Origin: Pseudolabrys sp963742345
Lineage (GTDB): Bacteria; Pseudomonadota; Alphaproteobacteria; Rhizobiales; Xanthobacteraceae
DNA length: 64,000 nt
NCBI GenBank assembly: GCA_963742345.1
Contig: CAVULO010000008.1
Span: 518,947-582,946, forward strand
Direction of reading: 5' to 3'
Part shown: one piece after another, positions 28,358-37,052 of the stretch
Position numbering within the stretch: position 1 is the stretch's first letter
How the letters are laid out: each line of letters opens with the position of its first letter
The notes under the pieces: generated by a model
Seen by the model: the letters and a program-made list of their open reading frames with translations, nothing else
What the model was told of the DNA's origin: nothing
Database searches by the model: none
Program-made: the position numbers and the translations under genes

Positions 28358-28867
28358 TCACCCGGCTGCGCGACCGAATTCGCCGGCACGCAAGCGCCGC
28401 GCGAGCTGGTCGAGCACAGCGTTGACCATGCCTGTCTCGTCGCGCTCGACGAACGCGGCTACGACGTCGGCATATTCGGCCACCACGACCCGAGCGGGGA
28501 CGTCACCGCGGTGGATCAGTTCATATGCGCCGGCTCGCAACGCGGCACGCAATACCGTTTCGATCCGCTTTAGCGGCCAACCTTTGGACAAGGCTTCGTC
28601 TATCAGCGGATCGAGTTCGCGCTGCTCGCGCACCACCCCCGAAACAACGTCGCGAAAGAATGCCGCCTCGGCCGGCAGATATTGCGCGCCTTCGACCTCA
28701 CGGCCGATCCAGTGACTTTCGAACTCCGCAAGGATCTCATTAAGGCCTGTCCCAGCAAGATCCATCTGATAAAGAGCCTGCACTGCCGCCAGCCGGGCTG
28801 CGCCACGCTTGTTCGCTTTGCGCGCGTCCTTGTCGTCGCGTACGGGGCCTGCGGCCATCAGCGCCAT
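28358..28867 (-). CDS. nusB: Transcription antitermination factor NusB
   Basis: This 169-residue all-helical RNA-binding protein works with NusE (S10) at boxA of rRNA operons. The motifs RGAARLAAVQALYQMDLAG and GAYELIHRGDVPARVVVAEY are typical. It overlaps the ribH 3' end by ten bases and precedes thiL by four, the usual order in alphaproteobacteria. Intact. Confidence 0.95.
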   Translation of the reverse strand: MALMAAGPVRDDKDARKANKRGAARLAAVQALYQMDLAGTGLNEILAEFESHWIGREVEGAQYLPAEAAFFRDVVSGVVREQRELDPLIDEALSKGWPLKRIETVLRAALRAGAYELIHRGDVPARVVVAEYADVVAAFVERDETGMVNAVLDQLARRLRAGEFGRAAG

Positions 28868-29337
28868 ACCAAAGTGTGCTTGAGCGCAACCATGGTAAGC
28901 GCGGCGCGGGCGGCATCGCCACCTTTGTCGCCGTCTTCGACACGCGCGCGCGCAAGCGCTTGCGCCTCGTTTTCGACCGTGAGAATGCCATTGCCGATGG
29001 CAAGCCCTTCCTTCACGGCTAGATCCATCAGCGCACGCGCCGACTCGTTCGACACAATTTCGAAATGGTAAGTCTCGCCGCGGATGACGCAGCCGAGTGC
29101 AATCACGCCGTCATAGGGGGCCCGCCGCCGCCGCGCGGCGTCGATGGCGATTGCAATGGCCGCGGGAATTTCCAGCGTGCCGGGGACGGTGACGCGATCG
29201 TAACGCGCCTTCGCTCCGTCAAGGACCCGCATTGCGCCGCGCAAAAGATCGTCGGAAATATTGTCGTAGAAACGAGCTTCTACGATAAGCATATGCAGGC
29301 TTTCGCGTTTTTGCGCGTTGCGTTTTTTCTTGGCCAT
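28858..29337 (-). CDS. ribH: 6,7-dimethyl-8-ribityllumazine synthase
   Basis: It makes lumazine, the penultimate step of riboflavin synthesis, as a 60-mer or pentamer. Substrate-binding motifs are ARFYDNISDDLLRGA, TVPGTLEIPAAIAIAI and ALGCVIRGETYHFEIVS (with the catalytic His). A Lys/Arg-rich N-terminal extension (MAKKKRNAQKRES) precedes the core. The 159-residue frame overlaps nusB by ten bases. Intact. Confidence 0.96.
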   Translation of the reverse strand: MAKKKRNAQKRESLHMLIVEARFYDNISDDLLRGAMRVLDGAKARYDRVTVPGTLEIPAAIAIAIDAARRRRAPYDGVIALGCVIRGETYHFEIVSNESARALMDLAVKEGLAIGNGILTVENEAQALARARVEDGDKGGDAARAALTMVALKHTLVWR

Positions 29338-29395
29338 AACCCGGTGTTCCTAACTCAGCGGCGTGGTAGCAAGCGGCCGTCGCCCTAACAAGGTT

Positions 29396-30001
29396 CTACT
29401 TCATCTGCGCCAGGCGCGCAGCGTATCGGGCCATCGTATCGACTTCGAGATTGACATCATCGTTCACGCGCAACGCCCCAAATGTGGTCACTTGCAAAGT
29501 GTGCGGGATTACAAGGACCGAAAACGTGTCTCCTTCCACGGCGTTGACCGTAAGCGAGATGCCATCGAGCGCAACCGAACCCTTGGGCGCGATGAAGCGT
29601 GCAAGCTCGGCCGGTGCGCGCAACGCAATCCGGGCCATTTCAGTCATGTCCTCGCGCGCGACTATTCTCGCAACACCGTCCACATGGCCAGCAACCAGAT
29701 GTCCGCCTAATTCGTCGCCGAATTTCAAAGGCCGCTCAAGATTCACTTTGGACCCGTGACGCCAGCGGCCTACGGTCGTGACGCGGAGGGTCTCGTCTGC
29801 AGCATCGACAGCGAACCAGGCGCGACCATCTTCCTCACCTGCGTCTACCACCGTCAGGCAAACGCCCGAACAGGCGATCGATGCGCCCTGCGCAATCTCG
29901 GTCCGCGGATAGCCGCAAAAGATCGTGATGCGGTGCAGATTGCCGGCGCGCGGCTTGACCGAACGCACTTCGCCCATGTCGGTGACGATGCCGGTAAACA
30001 T
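29396..30001 (-). CDS. ribE: Riboflavin synthase alpha chain
   Basis: It dismutates two lumazines to riboflavin. The protein has two tandem lumazine-binding domains: MFTGIVTDMGEV with IACSGVCLTVVDAG in the first half, and GHLVAGHVDGVARI with VALDGISLTVNAVEG in the second. 201 residues, close to the family norm. It lies 4 bases after ribD and 58 bases before ribH. Intact. Confidence 0.96.
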   Translation of the reverse strand: MFTGIVTDMGEVRSVKPRAGNLHRITIFCGYPRTEIAQGASIACSGVCLTVVDAGEEDGRAWFAVDAADETLRVTTVGRWRHGSKVNLERPLKFGDELGGHLVAGHVDGVARIVAREDMTEMARIALRAPAELARFIAPKGSVALDGISLTVNAVEGDTFSVLVIPHTLQVTTFGALRVNDDVNLEVDTMARYAARLAQMK

Positions 30002-30005
30002 GGCC

Positions 30006-31127
30006 CTAAGCCCGCACCAAACTTTCTATCGTATCGGCGCCGAGCTTTTCGCTGCCGCGCAATGTGAGACGGCCGGTCAACGCGTCGAGCGGCATTCCGT
30101 CCAGCGGGTCGATTCCGGTTGTGCCGATGGTCTTCTCACCACGCAGCAAGATCGCTTCGTCAACAAAATCGGCATTGACGAAACTGGCCGCGACCGTCGG
30201 TCCACCTTCGACCATCAGCCGAGTGATGCCTCGGTCGGACAGCGTCTTTAACACCTGTGGGATATCGAGCTGACCGTTGCTCTCATCGACTCGAAAAACC
30301 TTGCAGCCTCTCTGTTGGAGGATTTCTTCGGCGATCGGAGATGCCTTGGGTGAAGCGAAAACCCAGGTTGGCGTTTCACGCACGGTCGCGACGACTGAAG
30401 TCGACAATGGCACACGCAGCTGTGCGTCAAGCACAACGCGAACCGGCGAGCGTTCGAACATACCAGGCAGACGGCAGGTCAATTGCGGGTCGTCGGACAA
30501 CACCGTGCCGATGCCGACCAGAATGGCGTCGCTTGCCGCGCGCATCTTGAATACGCGTTCGCGCGCAATTTCGCCGGTGATCGGAGTCTGTTTTCGTCCG
30601 GCAAGCCCCGCCTTGCCGTCTGCTGAAATCGCAAGCTTAAGCGTCACATGCGGTCGCGCTTGAGTGACGCGCATGATGTGGCCGGCATGGGCGCGGCGTG
30701 CCGCTTCGGCGCCGAGACCAATATCGACCACGACGCCCTTGGCGCGGAGCCGTTCGTGCCCCTGCCCCGCGACCTCCGGATTGGGGTCCTCCAGCGCGGA
30801 AACAACGCGCGCGATGCCGCCGCGAATAATGGCATCGACGCAGGGCGGCGTTTTGCCCTGATGCGAACACGGCTCAAGCGTCACATACATCGTGGCGCCC
30901 TGTGCCGCTTTTTTGGCGCGACGTAGCGCCTCGACTTCAGCATGTGGTCTGCCGCCTTGCTGGGTCCAGCCGCGCGCAAGAATGACACCGTCCTTCACGA
31001 TCACGGCACCGACGGCGGGATTGGGCCAGGTATGGCCGACATTGCGCCGGCCGAGCGCCAATGCGAGCTGCATGAAGCGCTCGTCGTCCGAAACCGGTTG
31101 AGAAATGGGCGCGGCTTGCTCGCTCAT
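30006..31127 (-). CDS. ribD: Bifunctional riboflavin-specific deaminase/reductase
   Basis: It deaminates the pyrimidine intermediate and reduces its ribosyl side chain with NADPH. The zinc deaminase domain (residues about 15-150) has HAEVEAL and LEPCSHQGKTPPCVDAI. The reductase domain follows (KLAISADGKAGLAGRKQTP, then LMVEGGPTVAASFVNADFVD). Start at 31127 overlaps the nrdR stop by four bases, so translation is probably coupled. 373 residues, intact. Confidence 0.96.
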   Translation of the reverse strand: MSEQAAPISQPVSDDERFMQLALALGRRNVGHTWPNPAVGAVIVKDGVILARGWTQQGGRPHAEVEALRRAKKAAQGATMYVTLEPCSHQGKTPPCVDAIIRGGIARVVSALEDPNPEVAGQGHERLRAKGVVVDIGLGAEAARRAHAGHIMRVTQARPHVTLKLAISADGKAGLAGRKQTPITGEIARERVFKMRAASDAILVGIGTVLSDDPQLTCRLPGMFERSPVRVVLDAQLRVPLSTSVVATVRETPTWVFASPKASPIAEEILQQRGCKVFRVDESNGQLDIPQVLKTLSDRGITRLMVEGGPTVAASFVNADFVDEAILLRGEKTIGTTGIDPLDGMPLDALTGRLTLRGSEKLGADTIESLVRA

Positions 31128-31609
31128 TTTTGTGCGCTTGCCGCAGGCCGTCCGTCATCGTCCGCCGACAATTCATCAAGCGCGGCGCGGAAGTCTTTGG
31201 CCTCACGGAAATTGCGATAGACCGAGGCAAAGCGCACATAGGCGACATCGTCAAGTTCGCGCAAATGCTCCATTACAATCTCGCCGATTGCTTCGGAGGA
31301 AATCTCGCTTTCGCCCTGGCTTTCCAGCTCGCGGACGATCTTTGATACCGTCTGTTCGATGCGTTCGGGATCGACTGGGCGCTTGCGTAGCGCGATTTGC
31401 ACAGAACGCATTAATTTATCACGGTCAAATGGCACGCGGCGGCTATTGCGTTTGATGACGGTCAATTCTCGCAACTGCACGCGTTCGAAAGTGGTGAAAC
31501 GGAAATTGCACGTGAGGCAAACGCGGCGGCGGCGGATCACCGCCGAATCCTCGGTGGGCCGCGAGTCCTTCACCTGCGTATCGAGACTTCCACAGCTAGG
31601 GCAACGCAT
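31124..31609 (-). CDS. nrdR: Transcriptional repressor NrdR
   Basis: It is an ATP/dATP-sensing repressor of ribonucleotide reductase genes. The zinc ribbon has MRCPSCGSLDTQVKDSRP and RRRRVCLTCNFRFTTFER; an ATP-cone follows (TVIKRNSRRVPFDRDKL). A C-terminal 25-residue acidic tail (ELSADDDGRPAASAQK) is longer than in E. coli but common in Rhizobiales. It sits 14 bases after glyA. 161 residues, intact. Confidence 0.96.
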   Translation of the reverse strand: MRCPSCGSLDTQVKDSRPTEDSAVIRRRRVCLTCNFRFTTFERVQLRELTVIKRNSRRVPFDRDKLMRSVQIALRKRPVDPERIEQTVSKIVRELESQGESEISSEAIGEIVMEHLRELDDVAYVRFASVYRNFREAKDFRAALDELSADDDGRPAASAQK

Positions 31610-31623
31610 AACGCCCCCAATCC

Positions 31624-32934
31624 TCAGTCTTGATAAATCGGAAATCGTCCAATCAACGTCTTCACTTTGTCGCGCACCGTGGCTTCGACCAGCGAGTCCT
31701 CCTCGACATGTTTCTGCGACAACACATCGAGTACCTCAACGATCATCTCGCCGACCTGACGGAATTCGGCGATACCGAAGCCACGCGTCGTACAGGCAGG
31801 CGTACCAAGCCGAATGCCAGAGGTCACCGTCGGTTTTTCCGGGTCGAACGGAATGCCATTTTTGTTGCAGGTGATGTGCGCCCGCCCCAAGGCCACCTCA
31901 GCAACCTTGCCGGTGAGCCGTTTCGGTCGCAGATCGACCAGCATCAAATGGGTGTCGGTGCCGCCGGAAACAATATCGAGCCCGTGCGACTTCAGGGTTT
32001 CCGCCAGCGCCTTGGCATTCTCCACCACGTTACGTGCATAGGTGCGGAAACTCGGCCGCAGCGCCTCGCCGAAAGCCACCGCCTTGGCCGCAATCACATG
32101 CATCAACGGACCGCCCTGCATGCCCGGGAATACCGCCGAGTTGAGTTTCTTGGCGATCTCCTCGTCGTCGGAAAGGATGACGCCGCCGCGCGGTCCGCGC
32201 AGTGTCTTGTGCGTCGTCGTCGTCACGACGTGCGCATGCGGGAACGGTGAAGGATGCACGCCGGCGGCGACGAGACCTGCGAAATGCGCCATGTCGACCA
32301 TCAGCAACGCACCAACGCTGTCGCAAATTTCGCGGAACGCGCGGAAGTCGATGATGCGCGGATAGGCCGAGCCGCCAGCAATGATCAGTTTCGGCTTATG
32401 TTCGCGCGCGAGGCGCGCGACTTGCTCCATGTCGATGCGGTGGTCGTCTTGGCGCACGCCATAAGGCACGGGCTTGAACCATTTGCCTGACATGTTGACT
32501 GGCGAGCCATGCGTGAGGTGTCCGCCCGCCGCCAGATTGAGTCCCATAAAAGTATCGCCGGGTTGCAGCAGGGCGAAAAAGACTTCCGCGTTGGCCGATG
32601 CACCGGAATGTGGCTGCACGTTAGCGAACTTGCAGCCGAACAATTTAGTGACGCGTTCGATCGCGAGGCGTTCGGCGATGTCCACAAACTGGCAGCCGCC
32701 GTAGTAGCGCTTGCCCGGAAGTCCCTCGGCGTATTTGTTGGTGAGGACCGAGCCCTGCGCTTCCAGCACGGCGCGCGAGACAATGTTCTCGGACGCGATC
32801 AATTCGATCTCATCGCGCTGACGGCCGAGCTCTTTCTTGATCACATCGGCAATCTCGGGATCGACCTCGCGCAAGCTGGCCGAGAACAGTGTTTCCACGT
32901 CGCTTGTGAGTTTGGGGCTCGAGGTCGCCGACAT
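31624..32934 (-). CDS. glyA: Serine hydroxymethyltransferase
   Basis: It interconverts serine and glycine and supplies methylene-tetrahydrofolate. This PLP enzyme has the Schiff-base Lys in VVTTTTHKTLRGPRGG, the substrate motif YYGGCQFVDIAE and the PLP region PHSGASANAEVFFALL. 436 residues matches the family. It is the first gene of the leftward operon glyA-nrdR-ribD-ribE-ribH-nusB-thiL. Intact. Confidence 0.97.
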   Translation of the reverse strand: MSATSSPKLTSDVETLFSASLREVDPEIADVIKKELGRQRDEIELIASENIVSRAVLEAQGSVLTNKYAEGLPGKRYYGGCQFVDIAERLAIERVTKLFGCKFANVQPHSGASANAEVFFALLQPGDTFMGLNLAAGGHLTHGSPVNMSGKWFKPVPYGVRQDDHRIDMEQVARLAREHKPKLIIAGGSAYPRIIDFRAFREICDSVGALLMVDMAHFAGLVAAGVHPSPFPHAHVVTTTTHKTLRGPRGGVILSDDEEIAKKLNSAVFPGMQGGPLMHVIAAKAVAFGEALRPSFRTYARNVVENAKALAETLKSHGLDIVSGGTDTHLMLVDLRPKRLTGKVAEVALGRAHITCNKNGIPFDPEKPTVTSGIRLGTPACTTRGFGIAEFRQVGEMIVEVLDVLSQKHVEEDSLVEATVRDKVKTLIGRFPIYQD

Positions 32935-33091
32935 TCACGATCTCCTGGCGCCGGGAACGATCGGCGCCGATCAGTAACCAGGGTCCGGGATTGCGTCCGC
33001 CAATAGCATATCGCCCGCCACCCGCCAAGCATTGGGCTGTGGAGGACATACCGGCGCAATATCTAGGGGGGCCAGTTCGGCCTTCGCGGCA

Positions 33092-33129
33092 CGTAAAAAG
33101 GAAAGCCCCGGCCGGGAGGCGGCCGGGGC
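33092..33129 (-). terminator. Rho-independent terminator for the LdtR-like gene
   Basis: On the minus strand GCCCCGGCC pairs with GGCCGGGGC (33121-33129 with 33105-33113) and is followed by TTTCCTTTTT. It lies about 24 bases after the stop of the MarR-type gene and separates it from glyA. Confidence 0.85.
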
Positions 33130-33152
33130 AAGGCAATCGACCCGTAGTCGAA

Positions 33153-33671
33153 TTAGAGGCGATAAAGGATCTGGTCGGTCCAGAACCGCTCGAGCCGGTG
33201 CAGCGACTTGTTGAGCGTGGAGAACTCTTCGGCATTGATGCCGCCGACCTGCTCAACCGTGCGCACGTGTTTCTGATAGAGCGACTCGATGGTGTCGCGC
33301 ACCTCGCGGCCCTTGTCGGTCAGCTTGATGCGAACCGAGCGCCGGTCAACGCGCGAACGCTGGTGATCGAGGAACGCCATTTCCACCAGCTTCTTGAGGT
33401 TGTAGGAAACGTTGGAGCCGAGATAGTAGCCGCGCGTGCGCAGCTCACCGGCCGTCAGTTCCTTGTCCCCAATATTGTAGAGCAGCAGCGCCTGCACCGA
33501 ATTGATATCGGAGCGACCACGCCGATCGAATTCGTCCTTGATGACGTCGAGCAGCCGGCGATGCAGCCGTTCGACTAGCGTCAAGGCCTCCAAATACAGC
33601 GGCCTAATGTGATCGAGCTGCGCCTCTCGTCCGGCGGGCTCGACCGTCTTCGCGACGGCTTTCATGTTCAA
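33153..33671 (-). CDS. ldtR: MarR-family winged-helix regulator, LdtR-like
   Basis: This 172-residue dimeric winged-helix protein has the recognition region ELTAGELRTRGYYLGSNVSY followed by NLKKLVEMAFLDHQRSRVDR. That pattern matches the alphaproteobacterial regulator LdtR, which in Liberibacter controls an L,D-transpeptidase gene and stress tolerance. The symbol is based on recalled similarity. It has its own terminator and a 200-base AT-rich upstream region, so it is probably a single-gene unit. Intact. Confidence 0.8.
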   Translation of the reverse strand: MNMKAVAKTVEPAGREAQLDHIRPLYLEALTLVERLHRRLLDVIKDEFDRRGRSDINSVQALLLYNIGDKELTAGELRTRGYYLGSNVSYNLKKLVEMAFLDHQRSRVDRRSVRIKLTDKGREVRDTIESLYQKHVRTVEQVGGINAEEFSTLNKSLHRLERFWTDQILYRL

Positions 33672-33869
33672 CGCCCCTTGCGTTCTATATTACGTCCCCG
33701 GTTGCAAGGCCCTGTTTCCCCGCTCCGGAACGACGCACCCTAAGAGGGGCAGTCTAAAATCGGCTTAAATAACACCATAAAGATTAGGTTTATTTGCAAA
33801 GGTGAATCGTCCCTTGATCGTACAATTATACAAACCCGTGCAACGCTTCGTTCACGCTAGAAGTGCGCG

Positions 33870-34754
33870 TCAATCGCGAATGAAACGAATGATGCCAGAA
33901 AAATCGCGGGATGCCTCTCCGCTCGCCACGTATTTTGAATAAATCCGCGCTGCATCCGCGCCCAGTTCTGTGTTGGTTCCGGTCGCTTTTGCTGCTTCCT
34001 GCGACAACTTCAGATCCTTGAGCATCATCGCAGCGGTGAAGCCGGCTTGATAATCACGATTAGCCGGCGATGCGGGAACCGGTCCCGGAACGGGACAATA
34101 GCTGGTCAGTGACCAGCATTGGCCTGATGACTTTGAAGAGATGTCGAACAATTTTTGGTGATCGAGGCCAAGTTTTTCTGCGAGCACGAACGCTTCACTG
34201 ACCGCGATCATCGACACGCCAAGAATCATGTTGTTGCAGATCTTGGCCGCCTGGCCATTACCGGCACCACCTGCGTGCACGATCGTCTTGCCCATCTTCT
34301 GCAAAATCGATTCTGCGCGCGTAAAGGCCTGCGCGCTGCCACCGACCATGAATGTAAGCGTCGCCGCGGTGGCGCCACCGACGCCACCCGATACTGGCGC
34401 ATCGAGCATCAGGAGTCCTTTCTTCTCCGCTTCGGCTGTAACCGCCCGCGCCGTGCCGACATCGATGGTCGAACAGTCGATCAGCAGAGTGCCGGGATTG
34501 GCATTCTCGAGAATGCCTGAGGAACCGAGATAAACCTCGCGCACTTCCTTTCCCGACGGCAGCATTGTGATGACAACGTCGGCGCGCGCCGCCGCGCTCT
34601 TCGCTGTCTCAACACCCACCCCGCCGGCAGCCTTGAGCTTTTCGACAGACGCCGGATTGACGTCGACGCCTTCAACTTGATGACCGGCCTTGAGCAGATT
34701 TTGCGCCATCGGTAGTCCCATATTACCGAGGCCGATAAATCCGATGCGCGCCAT
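33870..34754 (-). CDS. mmsB: 3-hydroxyisobutyrate dehydrogenase
   Basis: It oxidises 3-hydroxyisobutyrate to methylmalonate semialdehyde with NAD in valine catabolism. It has GLGNMGLPMAQNLLKAGHQV at the N terminus, the substrate loop LDAPVSGGVGGATAATL, and the catalytic Lys in GNGQAAKICNNMILGV. 294 residues, normal length. Together with the hydrolase at 35234 and the acyl-CoA dehydrogenase at 37053 it covers much of the valine route. Intact. Confidence 0.93.
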   Translation of the reverse strand: MARIGFIGLGNMGLPMAQNLLKAGHQVEGVDVNPASVEKLKAAGGVGVETAKSAAARADVVITMLPSGKEVREVYLGSSGILENANPGTLLIDCSTIDVGTARAVTAEAEKKGLLMLDAPVSGGVGGATAATLTFMVGGSAQAFTRAESILQKMGKTIVHAGGAGNGQAAKICNNMILGVSMIAVSEAFVLAEKLGLDHQKLFDISSKSSGQCWSLTSYCPVPGPVPASPANRDYQAGFTAAMMLKDLKLSQEAAKATGTNTELGADAARIYSKYVASGEASRDFSGIIRFIRD

Positions 34755-34784
34755 GGCGCCCTCCCGACTTTTCCGGTTGCTTGT

Positions 34785-35237
34785 CTACTGCGGATGTTCT
34801 TGTGCTGATTTCAAGGCCAACCAAAGGTAAAGCGCAAGCAACCCGCCTTCCAGAAGGCCAGTCAGCCAACCGCCCCCGAACACCTGGGGAAAAAATATTT
34901 CCACCGCCAGCATGGAGGCAACGGCCGTGAGCCAGATCACGGCACCCCAGGCTGCGGCGAGCCAGAGACCGACAGCCGCGACAAGATCGATTACGGCGAA
35001 AAACACAGTCGCGGTCTGCCACGCGATCGAATGACTTTCGAATGGCTGTGTCTGTCCGAAGCCGATGCCGCAAACCTGCGCCCAGTGATAGAGGCCCTTG
35101 AGCATTGATATTGCCGCCATGACGCGCAGGAACAGTACCAGCCGTCGTGTCCAACGGCCGATTGAGCGATCGCCCTCGTGTTCGCGCACCGGCTCAAGGG
35201 TGCGCAAATCGTTGGACGCGGTCGCGGGCCTGCTCAC
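34785..35237 (-). CDS. DUF6163-like membrane protein
   Basis: This 150-residue protein has four predicted membrane helices after a polar N terminus (including LFLRVMAAISMLKGLYHWAQ and WQTATVFFAVIDLVAAVGLW). It resembles the DUF6163 family of alphaproteobacteria, of unknown function. The start is GTG at 35237, overlapping the preceding stop by four bases (GTGA). Its place inside a valine operon is conserved enough in my recollection to be of interest but says nothing firm about its job. Confidence 0.75.
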   Translation of the reverse strand: MSRPATASNDLRTLEPVREHEGDRSIGRWTRRLVLFLRVMAAISMLKGLYHWAQVCGIGFGQTQPFESHSIAWQTATVFFAVIDLVAAVGLWLAAAWGAVIWLTAVASMLAVEIFFPQVFGGGWLTGLLEGGLLALYLWLALKSAQEHPQ

Positions 35238-36301
35238 GGCAGCACCAACTCGGAAGGGCCGAGCGGCGCGAAATGGCGTTCAACCTCGGCTTCGCCCACA
35301 TCGGCGAGAGTAGCCGGCCGCCAACGCGGCTTGTTGTCCTTGTCGACGATCACGGCGCGCACGCCCTCGTAAAAGTCATGCCCATGGATGACGCGCGACA
35401 CTATGCGGAATTCCATGAGCATGCACGTCTCGAAATCCCAGGCTCTGCCGCGTCGAACCTGCGCCAGCGCCAATTTGAGACTTAGCGGTGATTTCGCGCG
35501 CAAGGTGGCAGCGGTCTTGGCAGCCCATTCGGCGTCGGTGCCTCCGGACGAAGCTTCGCGGTCGATTGCGGCGAGAATATTTTCGATCATGTCGCCGGCG
35601 AAGAGGCGGTCGATCGTCGCCGAGCGCTGCATGATCGGCCCCGCCCCAGCCGGTTCGGCGAAGGCTGCAAGCGCCGCCTCGACCGAGACCGTGCCGGTCA
35701 GCCCATCGAGCAATGCATCAAAGCTTGCGGATGGGATGCGATGAGTGGCAATGCCGCCCGCCATGGCATCGGCAGCGCCGAAACGTTCGCCCGTTAATGC
35801 GCAATAGGTGCCAAGTTCCCCAGACATGCGCGGCAGGAACCAGGTGGCACCAACATCTGGAAAAAAGCCAATGCCCACTTCGGGCATGGCGAAAGAGAAA
35901 CGATCTCCTGCAACACGATGCGAGCCGTGCACCGATACGCCGACGCCGCCCCCCATCGCAATGCCGTCGATCATCGCAATGTAAGGTTTGCGATAGTTCT
36001 TGATCACAGTATTCAGCGGATATTCGTCGCGCCAGAATTGCAGCGCTTCATTGTGGCGACCATTTTTACCGAGATCATAGAGCGCGCGGATGTCGCCGCC
36101 CGCAGAAAACGCGCGTTCGCCCGCTGCGGTTATCACCACGCGCGTGACAGCGGCATCGCCAGCCCAACGATCGAGTTGCGCACGTAACGCCAACACCATG
36201 GCGTGCGTCACGGCATTGAGTGCCTTCGGCCGGTTCAGCGTGACAATTCCGGCGACACCGCGCCGCTCGAACAGGATTTCGTCGTCTGGAGTATCGTGCA
36301 T
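35234..36301 (-). CDS. 3-hydroxyisobutyryl-CoA hydrolase (HIBCH-like, crotonase fold)
   Basis: It releases 3-hydroxyisobutyrate from its CoA ester in valine breakdown. The crotonase motifs are FSAGGDIRALYDLGKNG, IDGIAMGGGVGVSVHGSHRV and MPEVGIGFFPDVGATWFLPR, the form seen in HIBCH rather than plain enoyl-CoA hydratases. The ATG at 36301 (MHDTPDDEIL) gives about 355 residues; starts at 36310 or 36334 are also open. It is coupled to the DUF6163 gene by overlap. Intact. Confidence 0.88.
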   Translation of the reverse strand: MHDTPDDEILFERRGVAGIVTLNRPKALNAVTHAMVLALRAQLDRWAGDAAVTRVVITAAGERAFSAGGDIRALYDLGKNGRHNEALQFWRDEYPLNTVIKNYRKPYIAMIDGIAMGGGVGVSVHGSHRVAGDRFSFAMPEVGIGFFPDVGATWFLPRMSGELGTYCALTGERFGAADAMAGGIATHRIPSASFDALLDGLTGTVSVEAALAAFAEPAGAGPIMQRSATIDRLFAGDMIENILAAIDREASSGGTDAEWAAKTAATLRAKSPLSLKLALAQVRRGRAWDFETCMLMEFRIVSRVIHGHDFYEGVRAVIVDKDNKPRWRPATLADVGEAEVERHFAPLGPSELVLP

Positions 36302-36326
36302 GCCCGCCATCCGCCCCCGCTCACTC

Positions 36327-36408
36327 CCGCGCAAGCGGAAATCCAGACGGAAATCTCCAAGCTGTCATGATCTGGGCTGGGTCCCCGCCTTCGCGGGGAC
36401 GAGCGGCG
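36327..36408. repeat. REP-like intergenic palindrome
   Basis: GTCCCCGC (36381-36388) and GCGGGGAC (36393-36400) form an 8-bp stem around CTTC, preceded by CTGGGCTGG. Upstream, CCCGCGCAAGCGGAAATCC resembles a second half-element. Such palindromes are dispersed in many copies in Bradyrhizobium-type genomes; only one copy is seen here. Confidence 0.6.
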
Positions 36409-36420
36409 AGACGCAATCCA

Positions 36421-36987
36421 TCACGCGCTCTTCGCCGGCCAGACGCCTGCGGTTTCCAACCGCTCCATGGCCTGATCGGTGAACTCCGCGCGCGGGCCAT
36501 CGCCGCCGATTACGAACATCAGGATCGATTCCGCGTTGGGATCGCCCTTCGTCACATTCTCGAAACGTCGGATCATGCCGGGCGGAAATGACACCACATC
36601 GAGCGGACCGAGATCGACAAATTCCACTTGGCCCTTTTCGTTTTCCCAGCTCGCGCGCCATGCGCCCGTCATTGGGATGAAAGTTTCATTGGTGTCATGA
36701 TTATGCATTTCCGGCCCGTGACCAGGCTTGGCCTTGCAGTATCCGAGATTGAAACCTTCGCTGATCTTGATCGCGGCGAGCTGCGCCGCGTGGTCACCCA
36801 CCGGAGAGGTCACCGCGCCGCCAGATCCTTTTGGCGGCTGAAAACCGATCACGTTGAACAGCGTGCGCTCACAGCCCGGCATCTTGCTGTCCGGCAGGCC
36901 GCCGTCGGAGCCTTTGAGGTCCTTGAAGCGGGCGATGCGCTTTTGCATTTCCTCGCGCGAGAGATAAAGGCGTGGAAGCTGTTCCAT
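36421..36987 (-). CDS. Cupin-domain protein
   Basis: This 188-residue protein has a single beta-barrel cupin with a metal motif around PGHGPEMHNHDTNETFIPMT and a second motif near FPPGMIRRFENV, where the usual His is replaced by Arg. Cupins include dioxygenases, isomerases and storage-type proteins, so the function is open. It lies between two valine-catabolism genes on the same strand and may belong to that unit. Intact. Confidence 0.78.
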   Translation of the reverse strand: MEQLPRLYLSREEMQKRIARFKDLKGSDGGLPDSKMPGCERTLFNVIGFQPPKGSGGAVTSPVGDHAAQLAAIKISEGFNLGYCKAKPGHGPEMHNHDTNETFIPMTGAWRASWENEKGQVEFVDLGPLDVVSFPPGMIRRFENVTKGDPNAESILMFVIGGDGPRAEFTDQAMERLETAGVWPAKSA

Positions 36988-37052
36988 GGTTTCCTTCTCC
37001 CTGGTCTTTTAACGTTCGCACATGATCGTCGGACATTTTGGGGTCATGCACA